The notes beneath the pieces were generated by a model. It was not told the DNA's origin and made no database searches. It worked only from the letters and a program-made list of their open reading frames with translations. A program made the translations under genes and the position numbers. This document shows positions 53,260 through 63,015 of a DNA stretch of 64,000 nucleotides, in pieces; within the stretch, counting starts at the first letter, position 1, and each line of letters opens with the position of its first letter. The DNA is from Pseudomonas cannabina (GTDB lineage: Bacteria > Pseudomonadota > Gammaproteobacteria > Pseudomonadales > Pseudomonadaceae). The DNA lies in contig NZ_FNKU01000001.1 of NCBI RefSeq assembly GCF_900100365.1, positions 2,666,001 to 2,730,000 of the forward strand. The letters run 5' to 3'.

Positions 53260-53946
53260 TCAAGCGCGCAGAAACCTGGCAATCTCCCGCGCGGATTCAG
53301 CCAGGCACTGATCATGACTGACGCCGGCGATTTTCAGCGGCTTCAAATCATGATTGGCAGTCGGCAACCAGCGCACGCGGATCGCGTCCGACAGCACGTA
53401 GCCCTCGACGGTTTCCCGGTCGCCCAACGCATCGCGTTCGCCCTGCACGATAAGCGTCGGTGTTTCGAGCGTGGCCAGGTGCACGACACGTGGCTTGTCC
53501 GGCTTACCCACGGCGTAGAACGGGTAGCCCAGGCAAACCAGCGCATCGACCTGCAACTCATCGGCAATCAGGCTGGCCATGCGCCCACCCATCGATTTGC
53601 CGCCGATCGCCAGCCGTCCTGTCATCGAACTTCGCACGCTTGCATACACCTCGCGCCAGCCGTCGAGCAACTGCGCTTGCGGGTTGGGCGGACGCTTGCT
53701 GCCACCCTGACGTCGTTGGGCCATGTAGGGAAACTCAAAGCGCAGGACGCTGACGCCGTGTGTCGCGAGGTGCGCTGCCATGTCATTCATGAAAGCGCTG
53801 TCCATCGGCGCACCGGCCCCATGCGCCAGCAATAACGTCACCGGTTCCAGCGCGTCGACCGACTGCCCCGCTGTCCATAGCCAGCCGCGCTCGCGAACCT
53901 GCTGTAACCATTGATCGCTGCTGGCGGGTGGTAAACCTTTGCTCAT
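53260..53946 (-). CDS. Alpha/beta hydrolase (dienelactone hydrolase/KANL3-Tex30-like)
   Basis: A 228-residue cytosolic hydrolase starting MSKGLPPASSDQWL. The oxyanion region is LLLAHGAGAPMDS, the nucleophile elbow is AIGGKSMGGRMAS (Ser in GKSMGG), the acid is in IVQGERDALGDRE and the His in LPTANHDLKPL, so a full triad is present. This small-hydrolase family is widespread and mostly uncharacterised. ATG 53944-53946 was chosen; the frame is open to 53985. It is divergent from ccoN and marks the right edge of the accessory island. Confidence 0.85.
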   Translation of the reverse strand: MSKGLPPASSDQWLQQVRERGWLWTAGQSVDALEPVTLLLAHGAGAPMDSAFMNDMAAHLATHGVSVLRFEFPYMAQRRQGGSKRPPNPQAQLLDGWREVYASVRSSMTGRLAIGGKSMGGRMASLIADELQVDALVCLGYPFYAVGKPDKPRVVHLATLETPTLIVQGERDALGDRETVEGYVLSDAIRVRWLPTANHDLKPLKIAGVSHDQCLAESAREIARFLRA

Positions 53947-54283
53947 GCGTGTCTCATCCAGAGGAGTCTGTCGGTAGCCCGCCACTATAAACCAAACCGC
54001 GAACCGCTCCGCAAAGCTGCAAACGGTGGCAAAACCGAATTTCGCAGCCTGCCAAGGGTGCGGATTCCAGGCTGCGCAGGGCAGCTGATGGCTACGACTT
54101 CCCAGACCCCGCTTTCAAAGATAAGCTTGTCAGCACACGGTCTGCTGCAAACACCTGCCATCTGATCACTCAGATGTCCGGTCCTGCCCCTGCCCTTTCG
54201 GTCTGCCTTTGGGCGATTGCCGAGCCTGCATCGCCTGCATCCGAATACGTCTCTGGTCACCCTCTGAATTGTGGAAGTCTGCA
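53947..54283. promoter_or_regulatory. Intergenic region upstream of ccoN
   Basis: No gene is seen in 337 bases between the divergent hydrolase and ccoN. It must carry the cco promoter. I looked for an Anr/FNR palindrome (TTGAT-N4-ATCAA) and did not find a good match, which would fit a constitutive, CcoN1-type operon rather than one induced by low oxygen. Confidence 0.35.
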
Positions 54284-55729
54284 ATGAGCACAGTAATCAC
54301 TCCGACGGCCTATAACTACAAAGTGGTGCGCCAGTTCGCCATCATGGCGGTAGTGTGGGGCGTCATCGGCATGGGGCTGGGTGTATTCATCGCGTCGCAA
54401 CTGGTCTGGCCGGGGCTGAATCTGGAGCTGGAGTGGACCACCTTCGGACGCCTGCGCCCGCTGCACACCAACCTGGTGATCTTTGCCTTCGGTGGTTGTG
54501 CGCTGTTCGCCACCTCGTATTACGTGGTGCAACGCACTTGCCAGACACGCCTGATTTCCGACGCTCTGGCAGCGTTCACCTTCTGGGGCTGGCAGGCCGT
54601 GATCATCGGTGCCATTGTCAGCCTGCCCATGGGCTACACCACCACCAAGGAATACGCCGAACTCGAATGGCCCATCGCAATCCTGCTGGCCATTGTCTGG
54701 GCGGCCTACGCCGCGGTGTTCTTCGGCACTATCGTCATCCGCAAGACCCGGCACATTTATGTCGCCAACTGGTTCTATGGTGCGTTCATCGTCGTGACCG
54801 GCATGCTGCACATCGTCAACCACATCTCGTTGCCGGTCAGCCTGTTCAAATCCTATTCAGCCTACGCCGGGGCGACCGACGCCATGATCCAGTGGTGGTA
54901 CGGGCACAATGCGGTGGGGTTTTTCCTGACCACCGGTTTTCTCGGGATGATGTATTACTTCGTACCCAAGCAGGCCGAGCGGCCGGTCTACTCCTATCGC
55001 CTGTCCATCGTGCATTTCTGGGCGTTGATCACCCTGTACATCTGGGCCGGCCCGCACCACTTGCACTACACCGCGCTGCCGGACTGGGCGCAGTCGCTGG
55101 GCATGGTGATGTCGATCATCCTGCTGGTGCCGAGCTGGGGCGGCATGATCAACGGCATGATGACCCTGTCGGGCGCCTGGCATAAGCTGCGGACCGATTC
55201 GATTCTGCGTTTTCTGGTGGTGTCGCTGGCCTTCTATGGGATGTCGACGTTCGAAGGCCCGATGATGGCGATCAAGACCGTCAACTCGCTGTCGCACTAC
55301 ACCGACTGGACCATCGGCCACGTACACGCCGGGGCGTTGGGCTGGGTGGCGATGATCACCATCGGTTCGCTGTATCACATGATCCCGAAACTATATGCCC
55401 GCCCGCATATGCACAGTGTCGGCCTGATCAACGCGCACTTCTGGCTGGCGACCATCGGCACCGTGTTGTACATCTCGTCGATGTGGGTCAATGGCATCAC
55501 CCAGGGCCTGATGTGGCGTGCAGTCAGTGAGGACGGCACGCTGACTTACTCTTTCGTCGAAGCCATGCAGGCCAGCCATATGGGCTACGTCGTGCGCGCA
55601 ATCGGCGGCGCGATTTTCACCAGCGGGATGCTGTTGATGGCCTACAACGTGCTGCGTACCGTGCGCGCAGCCGACCCGCAGGCTTCGCAAGCCGCAGCGC
55701 GGATCACGGTGTCGGGAGCGCATTCATGA
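54284..55729 (+). CDS. ccoN: Cytochrome c oxidase cbb3-type, subunit I
   Basis: A 481-residue inner-membrane protein with about twelve transmembrane helices, the catalytic heme b/heme b3-CuB subunit. Metal-ligand segments are visible: [15 protein letters not shown] (heme b His), [12 protein letters not shown] (CuB His), [15 protein letters not shown] (CuB His pair) and [14 protein letters not shown] (heme His pair). The start ATG 54284 gives [19 protein letters not shown]. The operon ccoN-ccoO-ccoQ-ccoP is tight, with ccoO overlapping by four bases. It reduces oxygen with high affinity and pumps protons. Confidence 0.97.
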   Translation: MSTVITPTAYNYKVVRQFAIMAVVWGVIGMGLGVFIASQLVWPGLNLELEWTTFGRLRPLHTNLVIFAFGGCALFATSYYVVQRTCQTRLISDALAAFTFWGWQAVIIGAIVSLPMGYTTTKEYAELEWPIAILLAIVWAAYAAVFFGTIVIRKTRHIYVANWFYGAFIVVTGMLHIVNHISLPVSLFKSYSAYAGATDAMIQWWYGHNAVGFFLTTGFLGMMYYFVPKQAERPVYSYRLSIVHFWALITLYIWAGPHHLHYTALPDWAQSLGMVMSIILLVPSWGGMINGMMTLSGAWHKLRTDSILRFLVVSLAFYGMSTFEGPMMAIKTVNSLSHYTDWTIGHVHAGALGWVAMITIGSLYHMIPKLYARPHMHSVGLINAHFWLATIGTVLYISSMWVNGITQGLMWRAVSEDGTLTYSFVEAMQASHMGYVVRAIGGAIFTSGMLLMAYNVLRTVRAADPQASQAAARITVSGAHS

Positions 55730-56334
55730 AGCTTGATGCGCTCGAAAAAAACGTCGGCCTGCTGGCGTTCTTCATGGTCATCGCCGTCAGCATCGGCGGC
55801 CTGACCCAGATCGTTCCGCTGTTCTTTCAGGACGTGACCCATCAGCCGATTGAAGGCATGAAGCCACGCACTGCGCTGGAAGTGGAAGGCCGCGATGTGT
55901 TCATTGCCAACGGCTGCGTGGGTTGTCACTCGCAGATGATTCGTCCGTTTCGCGCCGAGACCGAGCGCTACGGGCACTACTCGGTGGCGGGTGAAAGCGC
56001 CTGGGATCACCCGTTCCTGTGGGGTTCGAAACGCACCGGGCCAGACCTCGCAAGAATCGGCGGGCGCTACTCGGATGAGTGGCATCGGGCGCATCTATAC
56101 AACCCGCGTGACCTCGTGCCCACCTCGATCATGCCGGCCTATCCGTTCCTGGCCGTCAACACACTCGACAGCACGCAGACCGCGAAGAAGCTGCAGGTGT
56201 TGCGCACCCTCGGCACGCCATACACTGACGCAGACATCGCCGGGGCCGCGGCTGCGGTGCAGGGCAAGACCGAAATGGACGCGCTGGTGGCCTATCTGCA
56301 AGGCCTCGGCACTCTCATCAAGAGCAAGCGGTGA
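55726..56334 (+). CDS. ccoO: Cytochrome c oxidase cbb3-type, subunit II (monoheme)
   Basis: A 202-residue membrane-anchored cytochrome c. One N-terminal helix ([20 protein letters not shown]) is followed by a periplasmic heme c domain with [16 protein letters not shown] (CxxCH) and the axial Met probably in [11 protein letters not shown]. It passes electrons from CcoP toward CcoN. The start overlaps the ccoN stop (ATGA), so translation is coupled. Confidence 0.97.
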   Translation: MKLDALEKNVGLLAFFMVIAVSIGGLTQIVPLFFQDVTHQPIEGMKPRTALEVEGRDVFIANGCVGCHSQMIRPFRAETERYGHYSVAGESAWDHPFLWGSKRTGPDLARIGGRYSDEWHRAHLYNPRDLVPTSIMPAYPFLAVNTLDSTQTAKKLQVLRTLGTPYTDADIAGAAAAVQGKTEMDALVAYLQGLGTLIKSKR

Positions 56335-56336
56335 TC

Positions 56337-56531
56337 ATGATGGACATCGGAATGATTCGTGGCCTCGGCACGCTGGTGGTGATGCTGGCGTTCATCGGTC
56401 TGACGCTGTGGGTATTCAGCCCGGCGCGCAAAGCACAGTTCGACGATGCGACCCTGCTGCCTTTCGCCGACGACCCTGAGGCCACCAGCAACGTCGAGCC
56501 TGCCAGTGCCGAACGGGAAGACCGGCCATGA
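56337..56531 (+). CDS. ccoQ: Cytochrome c oxidase cbb3-type, small subunit CcoQ
   Basis: A 64-residue protein with one transmembrane helix ([19 protein letters not shown]) and an acidic cytosolic tail ending in the [12 protein letters not shown] motif typical of CcoQ. It stabilises the assembled oxidase. The start may be ATG 56337 or 56340. It overlaps ccoP by four bases. Confidence 0.93.
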   Translation: MMDIGMIRGLGTLVVMLAFIGLTLWVFSPARKAQFDDATLLPFADDPEATSNVEPASAEREDRP

Positions 56532-57505
56532 GCACGTTCTGGAGCCTGTATGTCACGGTACTGACGCTGGGAACACTGATCGCCATGCTCTGGCTGCTGC
56601 TGAGCACACGCAAAGGCCAGCGCAAGGAATCGACCGAAGAAAAGGTCGGCCATTCGTTCGACGGCATCGAGGAGTACGACAATCCGCTGCCCGGCTGGTG
56701 GTTCAAGCTGTTCATTGCCACCCTCGTCTTTGCGCTGGGCTATTTGTTGCTGTACCCGGGGCTCGGCAACTGGCAGGGCCTGCTGCCCGGCTATGAGTAT
56801 CGAGACAAGGACAGCAAGACCCGGTTCTCCGACGGTCAGCAAGGCTGGACCAGTGTCCATGAATGGGAAAGAGAGGTCGCGACTGCCGAAGCACGTTATG
56901 GCCCGCTGTTCGCCAGGTATGCGGCGATGCCCGTCGAGGAAGTCGCCAAAGACCCGCAGGCGCTGAAAATCGGCGCGCGCCTGTTCGCCTCCAACTGCTC
57001 GGTCTGCCACGGCTCCGATGCCAAAGGCGCCTATGGTTTTCCCAACCTGACCGATGCGGACTGGCGCTGGGGCGGCGACGCTCAGGCAATCAAGACGTCG
57101 ATCATGGCCGGGCGCATGGGCGTGATGCCTGCGCTGGGTAGCGCACTGGGCGAACAAGGCGTGCGTGACGTGTCGGCTTACGTGCTGACCCAACTGGACG
57201 CGAGGCCGCTTCCGGAAGGCACCGATGCCGATCCGGTTGCCGGTCAGAAGACCTTCACCACCCTGTGCGCCGCCTGCCACGGGCCAGAGGGCAAAGGCAT
57301 GCCGTTGCTGGGTGCACCTGATCTGACACATCCGCGCGCCTTCATTTACGGATCGGGTTATGCGCAACTTCAACAAACCATCCGTGACGGTCGCCAGGGC
57401 CAGATGCCGGCGCAACAGGCACTGCTCGGCAACGACCGGGTCCACATTCTGGCAGCGTATGTCTACAGTCTGTCCCGACAGAACAAGCCGGCCGAGCCCC
57501 GGTAA
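56528..57505 (+). CDS. ccoP: Cytochrome c oxidase cbb3-type, subunit III (diheme)
   Basis: A 325-residue membrane cytochrome c. Two N-terminal helices (near residues 4-26 and 57-80) are followed by two periplasmic heme domains with [15 protein letters not shown] and [15 protein letters not shown] (both CxxCH). A characteristic [11 protein letters not shown] stretch lies between them. It accepts electrons from soluble cytochromes c. In this genome it is followed not by ccoG but by a toxin-antitoxin pair. Confidence 0.97.
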   Translation: MSTFWSLYVTVLTLGTLIAMLWLLLSTRKGQRKESTEEKVGHSFDGIEEYDNPLPGWWFKLFIATLVFALGYLLLYPGLGNWQGLLPGYEYRDKDSKTRFSDGQQGWTSVHEWEREVATAEARYGPLFARYAAMPVEEVAKDPQALKIGARLFASNCSVCHGSDAKGAYGFPNLTDADWRWGGDAQAIKTSIMAGRMGVMPALGSALGEQGVRDVSAYVLTQLDARPLPEGTDADPVAGQKTFTTLCAACHGPEGKGMPLLGAPDLTHPRAFIYGSGYAQLQQTIRDGRQGQMPAQQALLGNDRVHILAAYVYSLSRQNKPAEPR

Positions 57506-57603
57506 GCCCGGAGGCAGAGCCGAGCGACGCTTCGCGTGTTCGCGCTCTGTCGGCAACCCACAGACCGATGCAAGCGCTGTTGCAATTTGAAAGACTGTGC
57601 ATG

Positions 57604-57623
57604 TTGTAGTTACATCTCTACAA
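57604..57623. promoter_or_regulatory. Candidate operator of the toxin-antitoxin pair
   Basis: TTGTAG and CTACAA form a perfect inverted repeat with an eight-base spacer, 57 bases upstream of the antitoxin start. Phd-type and FitA-type antitoxins commonly bind such palindromes to repress their own operon. Inference from position and symmetry. Confidence 0.45.
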
Positions 57624-57679
57624 GTCTAGACTCGCTCATTGCCACGCCAATTTGTCTATCCACTCAGGAGGTCGCTTGC

Positions 57680-57931
57680 ATGACGACTACCCTTTCCAGC
57701 CGCGAATTCAATCAGGACACCAGCGGGGCCAAGAAGGCCGCGAATGAAGGTCCGGTGTTCATCACCGACAGGGGCCGCCCCGCGCATGTGCTGTTGTCGA
57801 TCGAGGATTACCTGAAGCTGACCGGTGGCGCAGTCAGTATCGCCGACATGCTGATCATGCCGACTGACGTCGATATCGAGTTCGAGCCGCAACGCGCGGT
57901 TATCACCCCCCGGCCTGTGGATCTGTCCTGA
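57680..57931 (+). CDS. Phd/YefM family antitoxin
   Basis: An 83-residue protein starting MTTTLSSREFNQDTSGAKKAA, preceded by a strong AGGAGG site. The N-terminal half is the Phd/YefM DNA-binding fold (SREFNQD, GPVFITDRGRPAHVLLSIEDY), and the acidic C-terminal half would wrap the toxin (DVDIEFEPQR). Its stop overlaps the toxin start by one base (TGATG). It sits between ccoP and ccoG, an unusual location for such a module. Confidence 0.92.
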   Translation: MTTTLSSREFNQDTSGAKKAANEGPVFITDRGRPAHVLLSIEDYLKLTGGAVSIADMLIMPTDVDIEFEPQRAVITPRPVDLS

Positions 57932-58383
57932 TGTTTCTGCTCGACACCAACGTGGTCTCCGAACTGCGCAAGCGCAACGCCGACACCAACGTGGTCCGCT
58001 GGTCGCGGGACCACATGGCGTCGAGCCTGTTCATTTCAGCGATTACGGTGCTGGAACTCGAAACAGGCGTTCTGCGCATCGAGCGCCGCGACCCGACCCA
58101 AGGTGCGGCGTTGCGCCTGTGGCTGGAGCATAATGTGTTGAAAGCGTTCGCCGGGCGCATACTGGCAGTCGACACTCAGGTGGCCAGGCGCTGCGCTCAG
58201 TTGCACGTGCCCGACCCACGCAGCGAATGCGACGCACTGATCGCGGCCACCGCACTGGTGCATGGCATGACCATGGTGACGCGTAACACCGGAGATTTTC
58301 AATCGTGCGGGGTCGCTTTGCTCAATCCATGGGTCAGTCAGCTCAACGAAGACGCCGCCCGTTATTCGATCAACGCACGTTGA
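57931..58383 (+). CDS. PIN-domain (VapC/FitB-type) toxin
   Basis: A 150-residue ribonuclease toxin. The acidic catalytic residues of the PIN fold are at FLLDTNVVSELRK (first Asp), ITVLELETGVLR (Glu), DPRSECDALIAATAL (Asp) and VTRNTGDFQ (last Asp), the complete set. VapC-type enzymes cut tRNA or other RNA when not bound by antitoxin. It is translationally coupled to the antitoxin. ccoG follows 22 bases later, so transcription from the TA promoter could also reach ccoGHIS. Confidence 0.92.
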   Translation: MFLLDTNVVSELRKRNADTNVVRWSRDHMASSLFISAITVLELETGVLRIERRDPTQGAALRLWLEHNVLKAFAGRILAVDTQVARRCAQLHVPDPRSECDALIAATALVHGMTMVTRNTGDFQSCGVALLNPWVSQLNEDAARYSINAR

Positions 58384-58405
58384 GCCCTCGCCGCAGGATG
58401 CCTCA

Positions 58406-59824
58406 GTGAGCAATCAGATTCCGCTCCACGACATCACCCCGCGTCCCGGTGAAGGCAGCGAAACAGTGGAGCTTTACGCGGCGCGGGAAAAGATCCACAC
58501 CCGCGCTTTCAAAGGCCTGTTTCGTAATCTGCGCATGGCAGGCGGTGCGCTGCTGTTGCTGATCTTTTTCGGCACAGTCTGGCTGACCCGCAACGGGCAT
58601 CAGGCGGTGTGGTGGAATCTGCCAGAGCGCAAGTTCTATATCTTCGGTGCGACCTTCTGGCCGCAGGACTTCATCCTGTTGTCCGGGATTCTCATCGTTG
58701 CGGCCTTCGGGCTGTTTTTTATCACGGTCTATGCCGGACGTATCTGGTGCGGATACACCTGCCCGCAGAGCGTCTGGACCTGGATGTTCATGTGGTGCGA
58801 AAAAGTCACCGAGGGCGACCGCAACCAGCGCATCAGGCTCGACCATGCTCCGATGAGCGCCGGTAAACTGCTGCGCAAGTCCACCAAACACAGCTTGTGG
58901 CTGCTGATCGGTTTTGCCACGGGCCTGACCTTCGTGGGTTATTTCTCGCCGATCCGCGACTTGTGTTTAGACCTGTTCACCGGCGAGGCGGATGGCTGGG
59001 CGTATTTCTGGGTCGGTTTTTTCACCCTGGCCACTCACCTCAATGCAGGCTGGCTGCGCGAGCAGGTGTGCATCTACATGTGCCCCTATGCGCGCTTCCA
59101 GAGCGTGATGTTCGACAAGGACACGCTGATCATTTCCTACGACCCGGATCGCGGCGAACCGCGTGGGCCGCGCAAAAAAGAAGCCGACCATCAGGCAGCC
59201 GGGCTCGGAGACTGTATCGACTGTACGATGTGCGTGCAGGTCTGCCCGACCGGCATCGATATTCGCGACGGTCTGCAAGTGGAGTGCATCAGTTGCGCCG
59301 CGTGTGTCGACGCCTGCAACACGGTCATGGACAAAATGGATTACCCGCGCGGGCTGATTCGCTATACCACCGAACACAATCTGTCCGGAGAGCGCACCCG
59401 TACACTGCGCCCGCGCCTGATCAGTTACGCGCTGGCCCTGTTGGTGATGATCGGGCTGCTTGCCAGCGCTTTTTACCTGCGCCCGCTGGCGGGGCTCGAC
59501 ATCAGCCGGGACCGTATGCTGTTCCGGGAAAATGCCGAAGGCCGTATCGAAAACGTCTACAGCCTGAAAGTGATCAACAAGGATCAGGTCGATCACAGCT
59601 ACCTGCTCAATGCCAGCGGCCTGCCCGACCTGCAACTGCAAGGCCCGCATGAGATCAAGGTGTCGGCAGGCCAGATTTTCAGCCTGCCGGTAGGGTTGTC
59701 CAGCGCGCCGGAGAAACTGTCATCCAGCAGAAACGAAGTGACGTTCACCCTCCAGGACATCGATAACGGCGGCACGCTTATCGAAACCAAAAGCAGCTTC
59801 CTCGGCCCACCGACTATTCGTTAA
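58406..59824 (+). CDS. ccoG: Cytochrome c oxidase accessory protein CcoG
   Basis: A 472-residue membrane protein starting at GTG 58406 after AGGA. Several transmembrane helices carry CGYTCPQSVWTWMFMWCEK, a NapH/NosR-like Cys motif. Two 4Fe-4S clusters are predicted from CIDCTMCVQVCPTGI and CISCAACVDACNTVMD. The C-terminal periplasmic Ig-like domain (FTLQDIDNGG) ends the protein. CcoG is needed for cbb3 assembly, acting as a Cu(II) reductase in studied cases. First gene of ccoGHIS. Confidence 0.95.
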   Translation: MSNQIPLHDITPRPGEGSETVELYAAREKIHTRAFKGLFRNLRMAGGALLLLIFFGTVWLTRNGHQAVWWNLPERKFYIFGATFWPQDFILLSGILIVAAFGLFFITVYAGRIWCGYTCPQSVWTWMFMWCEKVTEGDRNQRIRLDHAPMSAGKLLRKSTKHSLWLLIGFATGLTFVGYFSPIRDLCLDLFTGEADGWAYFWVGFFTLATHLNAGWLREQVCIYMCPYARFQSVMFDKDTLIISYDPDRGEPRGPRKKEADHQAAGLGDCIDCTMCVQVCPTGIDIRDGLQVECISCAACVDACNTVMDKMDYPRGLIRYTTEHNLSGERTRTLRPRLISYALALLVMIGLLASAFYLRPLAGLDISRDRMLFRENAEGRIENVYSLKVINKDQVDHSYLLNASGLPDLQLQGPHEIKVSAGQIFSLPVGLSSAPEKLSSSRNEVTFTLQDIDNGGTLIETKSSFLGPPTIR

Positions 59825-59834
59825 GAGTGCCCTC

Positions 59835-60371
59835 ATGCCCGCTGCAGCCCCTTCAAGCCCTTGGTACAAACATCTCTGGCCGTGGATCATCATCGCGATC
59901 CTGACCTGCTCGGTGACCCTGAGCCTGACGATGGTGGCCATCGCCGTGAACAATCCGGACAATCTGGTCAGCGACAACTATTACGAAGCCGGCAAAGGCA
60001 TCAATCGCTCACTTAACCGCGAAGTGCTGGCCCAGACACTCAAGCTGCGTGCCCGTGTTCATCTGGACGAGCTTACCGGCGAAGCCGAGGTGCGCCTGAG
60101 CGGCAACAGCGGCCCGGACCGTCTTGAGCTGAACCTTGTTTCCCCGACCCAGCCCGCCCGGGACCGACGGGTGTTCCTGACTCGCAGCGCTTCCGAACCT
60201 GGCCGTTATGTCGGCCAGTTGCAGGACAAGGTCCAGGGCCGCCGTTTTGTCGAACTGCTGGGCGTCGAAGGTGGCCAGACCTGGCGCCTGTTCGAGGAAG
60301 AACAGATCGGGCGCGAAGACCTGACCCTCGGCGATGAACCGCTACAGGCTGCACAAGGCCGGAAAAACTGA
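59835..60371 (+). CDS. ccoH: cbb3 oxidase assembly protein CcoH (FixH family)
   Basis: A 178-residue protein with one N-terminal transmembrane helix (WPWIIIAILTCSVTLSLTMV) and a periplasmic beta domain (AEVRLSGNSGPDRLELNLVSPTQPARD). The phrase NPDNLVSDNYYEAGKGINR is typical of FixH. It contacts the oxidase during assembly. It is 10 bases after ccoG and 2 bases before the GTG start of ccoI. Confidence 0.92.
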   Translation: MPAAAPSSPWYKHLWPWIIIAILTCSVTLSLTMVAIAVNNPDNLVSDNYYEAGKGINRSLNREVLAQTLKLRARVHLDELTGEAEVRLSGNSGPDRLELNLVSPTQPARDRRVFLTRSASEPGRYVGQLQDKVQGRRFVELLGVEGGQTWRLFEEEQIGREDLTLGDEPLQAAQGRKN

Positions 60372-60373
60372 CC

Positions 60374-62833
60374 GTGCCCGCCCTGTCCAGCCCAACGCCT
60401 TGTTACCACTGCGGCCTGCCCGTCCCGTCCGGCAAGCGCTTCACCGCGCGGGTGCTGGGCGAAACCCGCGAACTGTGCTGCCCCGGCTGTCAGGCTGTAG
60501 CCGAAGCCATCGTCGCTGGCGGGCTGGAAAGCTATTACCGCCATCGCAGCCAGACATCCGCCAACCCGGAACGTCTGCCCGCGCAGTTGCTGGACGAACT
60601 GAAACTCTATGACCGTCCCGACGTGCAGGCACCCTTCGTGCGCCACGAGGGCGCTGTTTCGGAAACCACGCTGCTGGTCGAAGGCATCAGTTGCGCGGCC
60701 TGTGGCTGGCTGATCGAGCAGCGGCTGGGCAGATTGCCCGGCGTTGCCGAGGCGCGCCTGAACCTGTCCAGCCATCGCCTTCAGGTGCGCTGGCACGCTG
60801 AGCAACTGCAATTCAGCCAATTGTTCAACGAACTGCGCACCATCGGTTATGTGGCTCACCCCTGGCAGGCGGACCGCGCAGCCGAGCGCCTGGCCCATGA
60901 CAACCGGCTGGCGCTGCGGCAACTGGGGGTGGCGGGCCTGCTGTGGTTTCAGGCGATGATGGCCACCATGGCGACCTGGCCGGAGTTCAACATTGATCTC
61001 AGCCCGCAACTGCACACTATCCTGCGCTGGGTGGCGCTGTTTCTGACCACGCCCATCGTGTTTTACAGCTGCGCGCCGTTCTTTCGCGGCGCGCTACGTG
61101 ACCTGCGCAGCCGTCAATTGACAATGGATGTTTCGGTATCGCTGGCAATCGGCGCAGCTTATGGCGCAGGCATCTGGACCACCATCACCGGCACCGGCGA
61201 GCTGTATTTCGACGCGGTCGGCATGTTCGCCCTGTTTCTGCTCACAGGACGTTATCTGGAACGTCGCGCCCGCGAGCGCACGGCTGCGGCCACTGCGCAA
61301 CTGGTCAACCTGCTGCCGGCCTCGTGCCTGCGCCTGGATGAAGCAGGTCAGACCAAGCACGTTATGCTCAGCGAACTTCGTCTGGCTGATCGCGTGCTGG
61401 TGCAACCCGGTGCGTTGGTTCCGGCCGACGGAACCATCCTTGCAGGCCAGTCCAGTGTGGATGAGTCGCTGCTGACCGGCGAATACCTGCCGCAAGCGCG
61501 TGGCACGGGTGATGCCGTCACCGCCGGGACACTCAACGTCGAAAGCCCGTTGACCGTCGAGGTGTCGGCGCTGGGTGACGCCACCCGATTGTCCGCGATT
61601 GTCAGGCTGCTTGAGCGGGCGCAGACCGAAAAGCCCAGACTGGCGCAGATCGCCGACCGCGCCGCGCAGGCTTTCCTGCTGTTTTCACTGATCGCGGCGG
61701 CTGTGATCGGAGTCGTCTGGTGGCAGATCGACGCTGCGCGTGCGTTCTGGGTTGTACTGGCGATGCTGGTTGCAACCTGCCCGTGCGCACTGTCGCTGGC
61801 GACGCCGACCGCCCTGACCGCAGCGACCGGCACGCTGCACCGGCTCGGGCTGTTATTGACCCGAGGCTATGTGCTGGAGGGCCTGAACCGGATCGACACG
61901 GTTATCTTCGACAAGACCGGCACACTGACCGAAGGACGTCTGGTATTGCGCAGCATTCTGACATTGAGCGAGCTGAGTGCCGATGAGTGTCTGGGATTGG
62001 CGGCCGCGCTGGAGAACCGCTCCGAACACCCCATTGCCCGCGCTTTCGGACCGGCGCCGCAGCCTGCCGAAGAGGTCCATAACCTGCCGGGGCTGGGGCT
62101 TGAAGGCTGCGTCGGAGCACGCCATTTGCGCATCGGCGAACCGACGTTCGTGTGCGCCCTGAGCAATAGCGATGCGCCACCCACGCCCGCTGAAACCGGT
62201 CAGTGGCTGTTGTTGGGCGATGCGCAAGGGCCGCTGGCATGGCTGGTGCTCGATGACGCTCTGCGCGCCGACGCAGGCTTGCTGGTGCAGGCCTGCAAGG
62301 CACGCGGCTGGAAAACCCTGATGCTGTCCGGTGACAGTTCGCCGATGGTCGCCTGCGTTGCCGATGCGCTGGGCATCGACGACGCGCGTGGAAGCATGCG
62401 CCCGGACGACAAGCTGGCCGTGCTGCATCAATTGCAGGCGCAAGGCCGCAGGGTGCTGATGATCGGCGATGGCGTCAACGATGTGCCGGCCATGGCCGCC
62501 GCCGATATCAGCGTGGCGATGGGCTCGGCCACCGACCTTGCCAAAACCAGCGCAGACGCAGTGCTGCTGTGCAATCGGTTGCCGGTGCTGATCGACGCGC
62601 TGAACCTTGCGCGCCGCACCCGGCGGATCATTATCGAAAACCTCATGTGGGCCGCTCTGTACAATGGCCTGATGTTGCCATTTGCCGCGCTGGGCTGGGT
62701 GACGCCCGTCTGGGCAGCCATCGGCATGTCGGTCAGCTCGTTGATCGTGGTGCTCAACGCCCTGCGCCTGACGCGTCTGCCGCAATCAGCCCAATCGGCT
62801 TCGGAGGTTTCATGCCTGCGCTCTACATCATGA
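60374..62833 (+). CDS. ccoI: Copper-translocating P-type ATPase CcoI (FixI family)
   Basis: An 819-residue ATPase starting at GTG. An N-terminal Cys-rich part (CYHCGLPVPSG, LCCPGCQAV) and a metal-binding domain with GISCAACGWLIE precede eight transmembrane helices with the CPC metal site (CPCALSLATPT). The phosphorylation motif is FDKTGTLTEG and the hinge is GDGVNDVPAMAAADIS, both intact. It exports Cu(I) to the periplasm for CuB insertion into CcoN. Its 3' end overlaps ccoS by 22 bases. Confidence 0.96.
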   Translation: MPALSSPTPCYHCGLPVPSGKRFTARVLGETRELCCPGCQAVAEAIVAGGLESYYRHRSQTSANPERLPAQLLDELKLYDRPDVQAPFVRHEGAVSETTLLVEGISCAACGWLIEQRLGRLPGVAEARLNLSSHRLQVRWHAEQLQFSQLFNELRTIGYVAHPWQADRAAERLAHDNRLALRQLGVAGLLWFQAMMATMATWPEFNIDLSPQLHTILRWVALFLTTPIVFYSCAPFFRGALRDLRSRQLTMDVSVSLAIGAAYGAGIWTTITGTGELYFDAVGMFALFLLTGRYLERRARERTAAATAQLVNLLPASCLRLDEAGQTKHVMLSELRLADRVLVQPGALVPADGTILAGQSSVDESLLTGEYLPQARGTGDAVTAGTLNVESPLTVEVSALGDATRLSAIVRLLERAQTEKPRLAQIADRAAQAFLLFSLIAAAVIGVVWWQIDAARAFWVVLAMLVATCPCALSLATPTALTAATGTLHRLGLLLTRGYVLEGLNRIDTVIFDKTGTLTEGRLVLRSILTLSELSADECLGLAAALENRSEHPIARAFGPAPQPAEEVHNLPGLGLEGCVGARHLRIGEPTFVCALSNSDAPPTPAETGQWLLLGDAQGPLAWLVLDDALRADAGLLVQACKARGWKTLMLSGDSSPMVACVADALGIDDARGSMRPDDKLAVLHQLQAQGRRVLMIGDGVNDVPAMAAADISVAMGSATDLAKTSADAVLLCNRLPVLIDALNLARRTRRIIIENLMWAALYNGLMLPFAALGWVTPVWAAIGMSVSSLIVVLNALRLTRLPQSAQSASEVSCLRSTS

Positions 62834-63015
62834 TTCCTGCTGCCCTGCTGCTGGTAGGCGTCGCGATTTACGTGTTCTTCTGGGCGGTCGACAGCGGCCA
62901 GTACGACGACATGGAAGGTCCGGCACACAGTGTGTTGTTCGATGATCCGCCAGCAATCGATCAGGCCGAAGCGCAACGCCCCCGAACCGGAACCGACGAG
63001 AAGCCCGATGCTTGA
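62812..63015 (+). CDS. ccoS: cbb3 oxidase assembly protein CcoS
   Basis: A 67-residue protein with a single N-terminal helix (ALYIMIPAALLLVGVAIYVF) and the DSGQYDDMEGPAHSVLFDD motif typical of CcoS. It is required for cofactor insertion into cbb3 oxidase. The start ATG 62812 has GGAGG upstream and lies inside the end of ccoI; its stop overlaps the next gene by eight bases. Confidence 0.95.
   Translation: MPALYIMIPAALLLVGVAIYVFFWAVDSGQYDDMEGPAHSVLFDDPPAIDQAEAQRPRTGTDEKPDA

Noticed and set aside
54000..54283. Possible Anr/FNR box upstream of ccoN
   Set aside because: No good TTGAT-N4-ATCAA match was found by eye.
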